From assembly GCA_037388505.1 (NCBI GenBank), contig JARRKC010000022.1:1-64000 (forward strand): DNA of 64,000 bases. The letters run 5' to 3'. The DNA comes from JARRKC01 sp037388505. GTDB taxonomy: Bacteria; Acidobacteriota; UBA6911; RPQK01; JAPXNP01. Shown here piece by piece: positions 16,530 through 24,513 of the stretch (its first letter is position 1; every line of letters starts with the position of its first letter). The notes beneath the pieces were generated by a model, which did not search any database, was not told the DNA's origin, and saw nothing but the letters and a program-made list of their open reading frames with translations. A program made the position numbers and the translations under genes.

Positions 16530-17537
16530 ATGCGAGCATCGACGCTTGCAGCCGTCAGCGTGGCAGCTGCGTTATTCGTCATGGGCGCAGCGGTGCAGAA
16601 GCGCCAGCCCGCTCCAGAAGGAAACGCATCCCGGACCACCTACACAGGCAACTACTTCGGACAAACGCGGCCCGGCGCAACGCCGGAGGTGTTCGCGCGT
16701 GGAATTGTGTCCACGGACAACCTGGAGCACAGCGCACCAGCATTCTCTCCGGACGGTACGGAGGTCTTTTGGTCGATGTGGCGACGGCCTGACAAAGGGG
16801 AACCACAGGTCATCATGACCGCACGATGCGACGGCGGCCGTTGGTCGGCGCCGGCAGTGGCTTCGTTCTCGGGCCGGCGCGTCGACGCTGGGCCGGTGTT
16901 CTCGGCTGACGGCAAGCGGGTCTATTTCAGTTCGGCAGCTCCGGCTCCGCCCCCGCCCGGCGGAACCAGAGTCTATGACATCGCCTTTGTCGAGAAGCAA
17001 GGGGAAGGATGGAGCGAACCGAAGTGCCTCAACCTGGTCGCTCGATACCCGGAGCTGCGTTTTGCCTATTCTCCAACGATCGCCCGCAACGGTACCCTCT
17101 ACTTCACTGCCTTCGCTCCTGGACCGCTCAATGATTTCGGTTTGTACCGTGCTGAGTTCAGAAACGGCGAGTACGGCAAACCGGAGTTGCTCCCCCGGAA
17201 CATCAACCTGCCTCCCTACCTGAACTGGACGCCCTTCATCGCGCCCGATGAAAGCTACCTGCTGTTTTCCTCCAACCGCGGTAGCCAGCCGGGCGACGTC
17301 GGCGATCTGTATCTCAGCCCCCGGCAGGCGGACGGAAGTTGGGGCGACCCGGTCAGCCTCGGCGCTCCTGTCAACACCGAGTGGCAGGAACGATTCCCAG
17401 CCGTATCGCCGGATGGCAAGTACCTTTTCTTCACACGATCGACCGAGCATCACAGCCACGACATCTTCTGGGTGGACGCGTCGACCGTTCCGGCCCTGCA
17501 TGCCGCGACCGGCCGCTCACAGGAGAACCCGAAATGA
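16530..17537 (+). CDS. Exported PD40/TolB-like beta-propeller protein
   Basis: 335 residues beginning directly after the stop of the decayed MBL gene. A signal peptide (to about residue 21) is followed by repeated PD40 blades (HSAPAFSPDGTEVFW, DAGPVFSADGKRVYF, RFPAVSPDGKYLFF). No catalytic residues are recognisable. The last ~220 residues are near-identical in long stretches to the C-terminal half of the next protein (for example NLVARYPELRFAYSPTI). It overlaps that gene by 4 nt (ATGA). Such propellers often bind peptides or glycans; the function here is unknown. Confidence 0.8.
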   Translation: MRASTLAAVSVAAALFVMGAAVQKRQPAPEGNASRTTYTGNYFGQTRPGATPEVFARGIVSTDNLEHSAPAFSPDGTEVFWSMWRRPDKGEPQVIMTARCDGGRWSAPAVASFSGRRVDAGPVFSADGKRVYFSSAAPAPPPPGGTRVYDIAFVEKQGEGWSEPKCLNLVARYPELRFAYSPTIARNGTLYFTAFAPGPLNDFGLYRAEFRNGEYGKPELLPRNINLPPYLNWTPFIAPDESYLLFSSNRGSQPGDVGDLYLSPRQADGSWGDPVSLGAPVNTEWQERFPAVSPDGKYLFFTRSTEHHSHDIFWVDASTVPALHAATGRSQENPK

Positions 17538-19258
17538 AGCCAACCGCTGTAATCATGTGTGCGCTGTTCGCTTTGCCCGTTGCTTGCCTCACGGCGAGGG
17601 AAGACAAAGCAGTCGGCGACGTGCCAAGAGTCACCTTCGTGGCCAACGACGGTTTCCTGCTGGAAAACGGAGGAGCGAAGGTGCTGGTCGATGCGGCGTT
17701 CTCGTCGCCTTCGGGAAGACCGTCGCAGGAGGTGCTCGACGACATCAGTTTCGCCCGGGGGCCGTTTGCCGACATCGACCTGATGCTGATCACGCACCAC
17801 CACCGTGACCACGTCGACCCGAAGGTGGTGGCAGCACACTTGCAGAACAATGCGCATTGCCGGCTCATCGCCAATACCCGGACGGTCGACCTCCTGCGCA
17901 AGGAGGACGGCTTTGACCGGATTCGGGACCGCGTCCATGAAGTGAATCTCGAGCCGGGGACAAACCGGCGCATGACGGTCAACGGAATCGATGTCGGAGT
18001 GCTGGCATTGATCCACAGCGGGCAGCCCCGGGACGGGCGCATCGTGCCCGCCGAGCCGATGGGACATCTCGCCTTCGTGGTCGATCTGGCCGGTGCGGGC
18101 TTCCTTCACGTCGGCGACGCCTGGCTTGGCGATGCTGTCAACAAGGCCACTCTCAGTGCGTACCCGTTCGATGAAGCGCCTGTCCAGTTCCTGTTCCTCA
18201 ACTTCTTCTGCCGGACTCCGGCGGAGCGGGAGTTGATCGCCCGCACGATCAAGCCGAGCCGGATCATCGCCATGCACATCGCACCTGCCGATCTGGCAAA
18301 GGAACTGAAAGAGATCCATGCCGCCTATCCCTGGGCAATCGTTTTTCGGGACAGCATGGAACAGCGGTTCTTTCCGAATGAGATCGATTTCCACAATCTC
18401 ACGGGCGACTATCTGGGACAGCCGCCGCCCGGGGCCACACCGCAGGTCTTCTCGCGCGGGATTGTATCGACGGACCTTCAAGAGCACGGCGCGCCGTCAT
18501 TTTCTCCCGACGGCAACGAAGTGTTCTGGTTGTCGAACCGCAAGCCCGGACCCGATAACGAGAGCTGGATCGGCGCCGCTGTGACGATGCGACGTGAGAA
18601 AGGCCGATGGTCGGCGCCCTTTGTACCGGGTTTCGCCCAGATGTTCGATGCGTTTTCCGCCGACGGTCGACGTGGCTACTTCCATGCACCCCGGCCAGGT
18701 GCAGCTCAGCAGCCCGGGCCGAACACGGACCTCTGGTTCGCGGAGAAGCAAGGCGACCATTGGAGCGAGCCGAAGTGCCTCAATCTGATAGCTCGATACC
18801 CGGAGCTGCGTTTTGCGTATTCGCCCACGATCTCCCGCAACGGCACTCTCTACTTCACCGCCTACGCTCCCGGGCCGCTGAACGACTACGGCTTATACCG
18901 TAGTGAACTGGTCAACGGCGAGTACGGCAAACCGGAGTTGCTTCCCCGGAACATCAATCTGTCTCCTTTCCTGAACTGGACACCCTTCATCGCGCCCGAC
19001 GAGAGCTACCTGTTGTTTTCTTCGAACCGCAGTACCCAACCGGGCGACGTCGGCGATCTGTATATCAGCCGCCGGCGGGCGGACGGGAGTTGGACCGACC
19101 CCGTCAGCCTCGGCGAGCCCGTGAACACGGATCGCCAGGAACGGTTCCCGAAATTGTCGAACGACGGCAAATACCTGTTCTTCAGTCGTCAGACGCCGGA
19201 CCACGACGAAGACGTCTTCTGGGTCGATGCCGCAGCCGTCCCGGCCCTGCGCCCATGA
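17534..19258 (+). CDS. Exported fusion: UlaG-like metallo-beta-lactamase domain plus PD40 beta-propeller
   Basis: 574 residues. After a signal peptide, residues ~30-270 are an MBL-fold domain with an intact zinc site (LITHHHRDHVDP, then HSGQ, HVGDAW and MHIAP). From residue ~290 a PD40 propeller begins (GDYLGQPPPGATPQVF) that duplicates the upstream protein almost blade for blade. The ATG overlaps the preceding stop by 4 nt, giving coupled translation. A fused hydrolase-propeller suggests that the propeller presents or recognises the substrate, and that the upstream solo propeller arose by duplication of this part or the reverse. Confidence 0.8.
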   Translation: MKPTAVIMCALFALPVACLTAREDKAVGDVPRVTFVANDGFLLENGGAKVLVDAAFSSPSGRPSQEVLDDISFARGPFADIDLMLITHHHRDHVDPKVVAAHLQNNAHCRLIANTRTVDLLRKEDGFDRIRDRVHEVNLEPGTNRRMTVNGIDVGVLALIHSGQPRDGRIVPAEPMGHLAFVVDLAGAGFLHVGDAWLGDAVNKATLSAYPFDEAPVQFLFLNFFCRTPAERELIARTIKPSRIIAMHIAPADLAKELKEIHAAYPWAIVFRDSMEQRFFPNEIDFHNLTGDYLGQPPPGATPQVFSRGIVSTDLQEHGAPSFSPDGNEVFWLSNRKPGPDNESWIGAAVTMRREKGRWSAPFVPGFAQMFDAFSADGRRGYFHAPRPGAAQQPGPNTDLWFAEKQGDHWSEPKCLNLIARYPELRFAYSPTISRNGTLYFTAYAPGPLNDYGLYRSELVNGEYGKPELLPRNINLSPFLNWTPFIAPDESYLLFSSNRSTQPGDVGDLYISRRRADGSWTDPVSLGEPVNTDRQERFPKLSNDGKYLFFSRQTPDHDEDVFWVDAAAVPALRP

Positions 19259-19291
19259 CCCATTCGCGGCAGAAGCGGAAGGGCCAGAATT

Positions 19292-19561
19292 GGTGACACG
19301 CACGTATCTCAATCGTAAGTGGCCGTGAATAAACGCTTCCGGGGCAGGTCTGGCACCTATCGGGAAAACGCGGGGAGAATCGGCAGCGAGGATCACCACC
19401 GCCTGCTCCGCCCGGTAGCGATGATGCGGGGGGCTGGGCGACGACTCCGACGGGCGCCGCTGCGAATCGCGCGGCTGCTTCGATTTCCGTCCAAAAGTGC
19501 CAGACTGGTGTTAGGATCCTTTATTTGCAGTTACTTAGGATCGAGATACGTGCGTGTCACC
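19292..19561. mobile_element. MITE-like element with terminal inverted repeats (copy B)
   Basis: The left end (19292-19359) reads GGTGACACGCACGTATCT ... TCGTAAGT ... GAATAAA ... GGTCTGGCACCTA; the right end (about 19495-19561, inverted) begins GGTGACACGCACGTATCT and closes with AGTCTGGCAC. Total 270 bp. The interior differs from copy A and codes for nothing recognisable. AATT flanks the left end and follows the right end after one extra T, a possible target duplication. It starts 33 bp after the stop of the fusion gene. Confidence 0.65.
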
Positions 19562-19773
19562 TAATTCCCGTTCTGCCCGCTCTTGCCTTCGTTTACTTTG
19601 CGCCCGTTGTTGCGCTGAGGGTGGCTGAAAAGGCTCCTCAGACCCGAACATCTTTCGCGGGCTTCCTCCGATGACAGGACAGTCAGAACTTCAACCACTG
19701 AAAGGTCGTGTCGCGCCGCCAATTTTGCGGCAAACTCCAGGAATTGAGACCCAATCTCGGTAGATTTCATCAC
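19561..19773 (-). CDS. Small hypothetical protein between mobile-element ends
   Basis: 70 codons from GTG at 19773 (or 69 from ATG at 19770, MKSTEIGSQFLEF). The predicted product is helical (FAAKLAARHDLSVVEVLTVL) with a basic, low-complexity tail, and its stop falls in the last base pairs of element B. No ribosome site is evident and no family is recognised. It could be a remnant of a larger mobile-element gene or a chance frame. Confidence 0.3.
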   Translation of the reverse strand: MMKSTEIGSQFLEFAAKLAARHDLSVVEVLTVLSSEEARERCSGLRSLFSHPQRNNGRKVNEGKSGQNGN

Positions 19774-19893
19774 AGCACATGGATGCTATCGACTTCGAGT
19801 CAGGAACGCCTCCGGGAAAACTACGGAAAAGACTTTACGAGAAGGGTCACACTTCCGGAAATTGAAATGTAGGTTCCTGTCAATAAAGGAGAT

Positions 19894-19960
19894 AGGTGCC
19901 AGACTCGGGACAGAATCTTTTATTCGTGGCGACTTACGGACGAGTTCCGTGCGTGTCACC
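19894..19960. repeat. Solo end of the same inverted-repeat element family (end C)
   Basis: Read on the reverse strand it runs GGTGACACGCACGG, CGTAAGT, GAATAAA and GAGTCTGGCACCTA, that is the full ~67-bp end found twice in copies A and B. No matching left end lies between 19561 and 19894, so it is either a solo end or the right end of a composite element that began at 19292. Its outer edge is 17 bp from the 3-prime end of tRNA-Gly. Confidence 0.6.
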
Positions 19961-19977
19961 AGTCTCGGAAGGAAGGG

Positions 19978-20052
<75 letters not shown>

Positions 20053-20178
20053 TCGTTCTCTGTGGATTCGGTTCTCGGTTCTTGAGTTTCGAGTTCCGAG
20101 TTCCGAGGGCTGATGATATCCGCTCGTCAAAGCCATGGTCAAGAACTCTCTGCTCGTCGGCTGCGAGGACGGGTCGCG

Positions 20179-20223
20179 GGAGGACGGGAGAACGGGATTC
20201 GTCCCCCCGGCCACCCGTCCTCC
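20179..20223. repeat. Long hairpin in a degenerate GAACGGG/CCCGTTC-rich spacer
   Basis: GGAGGACGGG (20179-20188) pairs exactly with CCCGTCCTCC (20214-20223). The whole spacer 20053-20330 is full of degenerate GTTCTCGG and GAGAACGGG words in both orientations and contains no recognisable gene. It separates tRNA-Gly from the amidotransferase. Confidence 0.45.
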
Positions 20224-20296
20224 GGTTCTCGGGTTCTCCGGATCTCCGCTGCGAGAACGGGACGCGGGAGAACGTGATGCTCGATCCGATTCTCGC

Positions 20297-20324
20297 TTCT
20301 CGTTTTTCGATTCCGCTATAGAAT
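20297..20324 (+). promoter_or_regulatory. Candidate promoter, TTCTCG - 16 bp - TAGAAT
   Basis: TAGAAT (20319-20324) is exactly 6 nt before the ATG of the amidotransferase and TTCTCG lies 16 bp upstream of it. There is no Shine-Dalgarno sequence between, so a leaderless transcript is plausible. Confidence 0.45.
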
Positions 20325-20330
20325 CGCCGC

Positions 20331-21035
20331 ATGAAGATCCACTACCTGCAGCACGTCCCGTTCGAGGGGCCGGGGTATATCGAGGACTGGGCCCGCGAGG
20401 CCGGATATCCGCTCGCCTGCAGCCGGCTGTTCGAGGGAGTCATTCCGCCGGCCCCGACGGAGTACGACTGGCTGATCATTATTGGCGGACCGATGAGCAT
20501 CCACGACGACCAGGAGCATCCCTGGCTCGTCTCGGAGAAACGTTATATCCGCCAGGTCGTTGAATCCGGGAAGCCGGTGCTGGGAATCTGTCTGGGAGCC
20601 CAGCATCTGGCCGAGGCACTGGGAGCGCGTGTCTATCCCAACCGGGAGCGAGAAGTAGGCTGGTTTCCAGTTTGGACAGCGGCCGCCGGCCGCGGGTCGA
20701 GGTTCTTTCCGCTGTTGTCGCCGGAACTGGTGACGTTGCACTGGCATGGGGAGACGTTCGACCTTCCCGAAGGAGCAACCCAACTGGCGCGCAGCGAGGC
20801 CTGCGAGAATCAGGCCTTTGCCTGGGGCGATCGGGTACTGGCTCTTCAATATCACCCGGAGGCAACGGCCGAACTCGTCACGTCGCTCAGTTCCCATTGC
20901 CCGGAGGATCCGACCGGACACCGCTGGGTGCAGGGAGGCGACGAGATTCTGGCTCACCCGAAGCGTTTTGAACAGAACCATGTCGAGATGAAACGCATTT
21001 TGGACGGGTTCGCGGAAGGAGTGGAAGGAGGATAG
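20331..21035 (+). CDS. Class I glutamine amidotransferase-like protein
   Basis: 234 residues. Class I GATase features are present: WLIIIGGPMS near residue 47, the nucleophile motif GICLGAQHLAEALG (Cys near 87), and the catalytic His/Glu of ALQYHPEAT near residue 180. Proteins of this type (GMP synthase-like stand-alone GATases) hydrolyse glutamine or act on gamma-glutamyl compounds; no synthetase partner is adjacent, so the acceptor is unknown. The gene appears monocistronic, bounded by the strong terminator at 21086. Confidence 0.88.
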   Translation: MKIHYLQHVPFEGPGYIEDWAREAGYPLACSRLFEGVIPPAPTEYDWLIIIGGPMSIHDDQEHPWLVSEKRYIRQVVESGKPVLGICLGAQHLAEALGARVYPNREREVGWFPVWTAAAGRGSRFFPLLSPELVTLHWHGETFDLPEGATQLARSEACENQAFAWGDRVLALQYHPEATAELVTSLSSHCPEDPTGHRWVQGGDEILAHPKRFEQNHVEMKRILDGFAEGVEGG

Positions 21036-21085
21036 ACACAGGAGCGAGTTCTGAGTTTCCCGTTCTCCCGAGTCAGAATAAGGAA

Positions 21086-21119
21086 GCCGGGCTTCCGCTG
21101 GGGGGAGCGGAAGCCCGGC
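21086..21119. terminator. Strong bidirectional hairpin terminator
   Basis: GCCGGGCTTCCGCT (21086-21099) and AGCGGAAGCCCGGC (21106-21119) pair perfectly over 14 bp around a G-rich 6-nt loop, followed by ATTT and preceded by AA. It lies between the convergent amidotransferase and DegP-type genes and can end transcription from both sides. Confidence 0.8.
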
Positions 21120-21158
21120 ATTTGGCGTCGAGGGAGGGGGACTCGACGGCCCCGGCGC

Positions 21159-22649
21159 CTATTGGGCCGGGACAGTTGTGAAGAACGTACGGCCCTGCCG
21201 ATTCACGAGCAAGAGCACGGGTTTGGCCCCGGCATTCGCAAAGGCAGCCTTCAGTTCCGCGGGATTGTGGATCGGCTTCTGATCGACCGATTGGATCACA
21301 TCACCCCGCTGCAGGCCCGAATCTGCGGCCGGGCCCTCTGGATCGACTTGATCAACGACGACTCCTTCTGTGGACGCCGGAAGTCTCAGACTCTGCGCAA
21401 TCTGCGGAGTCAGGCCCTCGACCGTAATACCGCGGTCGGCGCCTGGGGTTGCTTCACCGCCGGTGGATGTCTTCTCACCCGAACTGGGCAGGGTGCCCAG
21501 GGTCACGGGGATTGTCATCTCCTGACCGTTTCGGACTACCGTCAACTGGTCGGTCGTTCCCGGCTTGGTCTGTGCGATGAGGAGCCGCAGCTGCCGACTG
21601 TCCGCGATCTTCTTGCCGTCGACGGCCGTGATGATGTCACCCTTCTGCAGGCCGGCCTTCGCCGCCGGTCCATCCGGGCTCAGATCCGAGACGATGGAAC
21701 CTTCCATCGACTTCGTGTGCAATCCCTCAGCGAGCGCAGGTGTCAGGTCCTGAATGTACGCGCCGATGTAGCCCCGCACGACGTGACCCGTGGCCTTGAG
21801 CTGTGAGATTACGGGTTCAACCATGCCGACCGGAATCGCAAAGCCGATTCCGTTGTTGCCGCCGCTGCGACCGATGATGGCCGTGTTGATCCCGACCAGT
21901 TCACCGCGCAGGTTGATCAGTGCTCCACCCGAATTGCCCGGGTTGATGGCGGCATCGGTCTGGATGAAGTCCTCATAGTCCTCGATACCCAGTCCGCCGC
22001 GTCCGGTCGCACTGATGATGCCCATCGTGACGGTTCGGCCAACGCCGAAAGGATTGCCGATGGCGAAGACGACGTGTCCGATGTCGAGGTCGCCTTTGGT
22101 GTCGGCCACAATAGTGGGAAGGTTGGTGGCATCGACTTTGAGGAGGGCGAGGTCGGTGGGGGGATCCGTTCCAATCACCTTGGCTTCCAGGCTGGTCTTG
22201 TCGGCAAGCTGGACGTGGATTTCCTGAGCACCCGCCACAACGTGGTTATTGGTGACGATGTAGCCGTCCGGTGAAAGGATCACTCCCGAACCCAGCCCTC
22301 TTTCCGTCTCTTCAGGCGCCTGGTTGTTGCCATTCCCATTGCCGAAGAACTGGCGGAAGAAAGGATTGTTGAGAAAGGGGTTCTGCACCTTCACGGTGCG
22401 CGACGAGAGAACGCTGACCACGGCGGGTAGCGCCCTTTTGACCGCCGTGGAAAACTGCTGCTGTACGGCCTCTGCATCGCTCGAAATCGTAAGGGTGTCG
22501 GCGGCGGTGGGGCTGCTCGCGAATGCCTGGAGGGGCTGCATGGGATGTACGGGCTCCACCTGGCTCGAGACAACAAGTCCAACCAGCACGCCTAAAGCGA
22601 GTACGATCAAGACCCCAAGGGGTCTCTTGGATTGTTCGAAGATCTTCAT
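21159..22649 (-). CDS. degP: DegP/HtrA (Do family) periplasmic serine endoprotease
   Basis: 496 residues. A single N-terminal membrane span or signal (residues ~10-29) leads to a trypsin-like domain with complete triad: His136 (VTNNHVVAG), Asp166 (PTDLALLK) and Ser240 (NPGNSGGAL). Two PDZ domains follow (~280-380 and ~400-490, each with a GLQ.GDVI/GDII-type loop). The protein degrades or refolds misfolded envelope proteins; gene name by family, DegQ/MucD would be equal choices. A consensus sigma-54 promoter sits 72 bp upstream and a sensor kinase plus sigma-54 activator are encoded divergently, implying stress-induced expression. Confidence 0.93.
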   Translation of the reverse strand: MKIFEQSKRPLGVLIVLALGVLVGLVVSSQVEPVHPMQPLQAFASSPTAADTLTISSDAEAVQQQFSTAVKRALPAVVSVLSSRTVKVQNPFLNNPFFRQFFGNGNGNNQAPEETERGLGSGVILSPDGYIVTNNHVVAGAQEIHVQLADKTSLEAKVIGTDPPTDLALLKVDATNLPTIVADTKGDLDIGHVVFAIGNPFGVGRTVTMGIISATGRGGLGIEDYEDFIQTDAAINPGNSGGALINLRGELVGINTAIIGRSGGNNGIGFAIPVGMVEPVISQLKATGHVVRGYIGAYIQDLTPALAEGLHTKSMEGSIVSDLSPDGPAAKAGLQKGDIITAVDGKKIADSRQLRLLIAQTKPGTTDQLTVVRNGQEMTIPVTLGTLPSSGEKTSTGGEATPGADRGITVEGLTPQIAQSLRLPASTEGVVVDQVDPEGPAADSGLQRGDVIQSVDQKPIHNPAELKAAFANAGAKPVLLLVNRQGRTFFTTVPAQ

Positions 22650-22720
22650 TTTCTTTCTGGCTCCGTTCTAAGGCTCCCTGGCCTCTAGTTGCGTTTAGAC
22701 TTCACTCGCCAGGAGCAAAA

Positions 22721-22737
22721 AGCAAAGACCGTGCCAA
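22721..22737 (-). promoter_or_regulatory. Sigma-54 (-24/-12) promoter driving the DegP gene
   Basis: On the reverse strand the sequence is TTGGCACGGTCTTTGCT, which fits the sigma-54 consensus YTGGCACGRNNNTTGCW at every defined position, with GG and GC ten bases apart. Transcription would start near 22710, giving a ~60-nt leader before the DegP ATG at 22649. A sigma-54 activator gene lies 1.8 kb away in the divergent operon. Confidence 0.85.
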
Positions 22738-22788
22738 CACGGGCCGAGAATCGTAAGCCGCTGCTATATTGACGATTATTGGGAGACG

Positions 22789-22808
22789 GGAGAGACGATG
22801 TCCTCTCC
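22789..22808. promoter_or_regulatory. Dyad upstream of the sigma-54 promoter (candidate activator site 1)
   Basis: GGAGAG (22789-22794) and CTCTCC (22803-22808) form a perfect 6-8-6 dyad about 60-80 bp upstream of the -24 box of the DegP promoter, within the range where NtrC-type activators bind. Confidence 0.4.
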
Positions 22809-22828
22809 ATTCTGAGGCAGGAATGTAC

Positions 22829-22851
22829 AAGTGTGCAGATTTGCCACACTT
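22829..22851. promoter_or_regulatory. Dyad upstream of the sigma-54 promoter (candidate activator site 2)
   Basis: AAGTGTG (22829-22835) and CACACTT (22845-22851) form a perfect 7-9-7 inverted repeat about 100 bp upstream of the sigma-54 promoter and about 100 bp before the start of the divergent sensor kinase. It is the best candidate enhancer for the adjacent response regulator and could also autoregulate the kinase operon. Confidence 0.5.
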
Positions 22852-22944
22852 GCTCGGTCCGCCGCGGGGTGGGGTCCGGCGCCGGGTAAGCCCAACTTGT
22901 TCCTGTCCCCGGCGCTCTGCAAGAATGGATGCGGGAAACTCAAG

Positions 22945-24513
22945 ATGTCTTTAGCTTTTTGGCGGAGTTGGTCGCTTCGCACCAAAGTCCTCGTCCTGAC
23001 CGGCTGTATATCCGCTTCGGTACTCGGTTTGATGGCTTGGCTTGCCGCTGTGCGGACCGCTTACCAGATCGAGAAACTAATGTCGGACCGAGCCGTCCAA
23101 ACCCTCCAGCGACTCTCGTCGCACTTGGAGACGGTGCCTCCGGGAGAGATCCCGAGGGGACTGGAGCTTCAGGCACAGGAGTTGCTTGAGCTAGAGCCGA
23201 GTGTTGTGAGGATCGATGTATTCGGCCCCGGTCCAGATGGCCTGACACTCCTGGCATCCAGCGCCGAGAGACAGCCGCGGGAAGCAACTCCCGCAGAGGA
23301 GAACGCTCTGAAGGAAGGCAAGATTCTGTCATTCGTGACCGAACAAGACGGCCGCCGGCTGCTCTTTACCGTGCATCCCTTCCGATTCGGCAACGGTCAG
23401 CCGGGATTCATGACGGTGATCAACTCTCTGGACATCGTGGACGCCATCATACAAACCCACTCGCGTTTGGGGATCTATCTCATGGGTTCGTCCATCCTGC
23501 TGCTGGTCGGCGGGACAGCCTGGCTGTTCCGGACTACGGTCGCCCGTCCGGTTCTTGAACTTATGGAAGTCATGAATCGATTCAAGAGCGGCGACTCGTC
23601 GGCGCGCGCCGATCAGGAACTTCCCGCCGAGTTCTCGGCGTTGGCGAAAGATCTCAACATCATGCTCGATGAGATCCAGCAGCTGAATGAAAACATGAAG
23701 CGGCGCATCGAAGAGGCGACGATGGAGCTGGAAGCTCGAAACCGCGAGCTGGAGTCGATCAACCTTCAGCTCTTCGAAGCACAGAAGTTGCGCAACCAAG
23801 CGGAACGTTTGGCTCTGGCCGGTCGATTGACTGCTTCCCTTGCGCACGATATTGGGTCCCCGCTTGGTGCCGTCTCCACCCATCTTCAGTTGCTGATGGA
23901 AGATAAGCGACTGCCCTCAGACCTGGAACGTCGGGTGCGGCTCGCCAATGAGCAGATCGATCGTGTTTGCGGGATCGTCGAAAGCCTGCTCTCCACGACC
24001 CGCGTGCGACCTCAGAAGCGGCCTGTGGATCTGATGGAGACCATCGAGGCCGTCCTGCAACTCCTGGGGCCGGGGCTGGCGCGCAGCGAGATTCAGGCGG
24101 AGGTCATTGCCTCGATCGAGGGACCCTGTGCGGTGCTGGGCGATCCCGGCCAGCTACAGCAGGTGTTCCTGAACCTGCTCAACAATGCGATGGATGCCAT
24201 CTCAGGCTCCGGGAAGATCACCGTTCGCTTGCGACCGGTCGACGAGGCGGGGGACCCCGAATGGCGGATCGAAGTCGAGGATGATGGGGAGGGAATTCCC
24301 CCGGAGAACCTGGCTTCGATCTTCGAGCCTTTCTTCAGTGCCAAGCAGAAAGCCCAGGGGACGGGCATTGGCCTGGCCGTCAGCCAGGAAATCATCAATC
24401 AGCATGGTGGAAGGATTCAGGTGGACAGCAAGCCAGGTGAGGGGACCCGTTTCACCGTCTTTCTGCCCCGTCTCGTCCCATCAGTAGCGGGCGAAAGGAC
24501 CGGTAATTCGTAA
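22945..24513 (+). CDS. Membrane sensor histidine kinase (HAMP, HisKA, HATPase)
   Basis: 522 residues starting at MSLAFWRSW. Two membrane spans (~15-35 and ~176-198) enclose a ~140-residue periplasmic sensor domain. A HAMP region (~200-250) and coiled coil lead to the phosphoacceptor His301 (SLAHDIGSPLGA), then the N box (NLLNNAMDAI), G1 (DDGEGIPPEN) and G2 (GTGIGLAVSQEI). It overlaps the response regulator by one base (TAATG). It probably senses envelope damage and phosphorylates the sigma-54 activator downstream. The ribosome site is weak (GGGAAA); a longer in-frame start at 22831 seems unlikely as it adds no signal. Confidence 0.92.
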   Translation: MSLAFWRSWSLRTKVLVLTGCISASVLGLMAWLAAVRTAYQIEKLMSDRAVQTLQRLSSHLETVPPGEIPRGLELQAQELLELEPSVVRIDVFGPGPDGLTLLASSAERQPREATPAEENALKEGKILSFVTEQDGRRLLFTVHPFRFGNGQPGFMTVINSLDIVDAIIQTHSRLGIYLMGSSILLLVGGTAWLFRTTVARPVLELMEVMNRFKSGDSSARADQELPAEFSALAKDLNIMLDEIQQLNENMKRRIEEATMELEARNRELESINLQLFEAQKLRNQAERLALAGRLTASLAHDIGSPLGAVSTHLQLLMEDKRLPSDLERRVRLANEQIDRVCGIVESLLSTTRVRPQKRPVDLMETIEAVLQLLGPGLARSEIQAEVIASIEGPCAVLGDPGQLQQVFLNLLNNAMDAISGSGKITVRLRPVDEAGDPEWRIEVEDDGEGIPPENLASIFEPFFSAKQKAQGTGIGLAVSQEIINQHGGRIQVDSKPGEGTRFTVFLPRLVPSVAGERTGNS

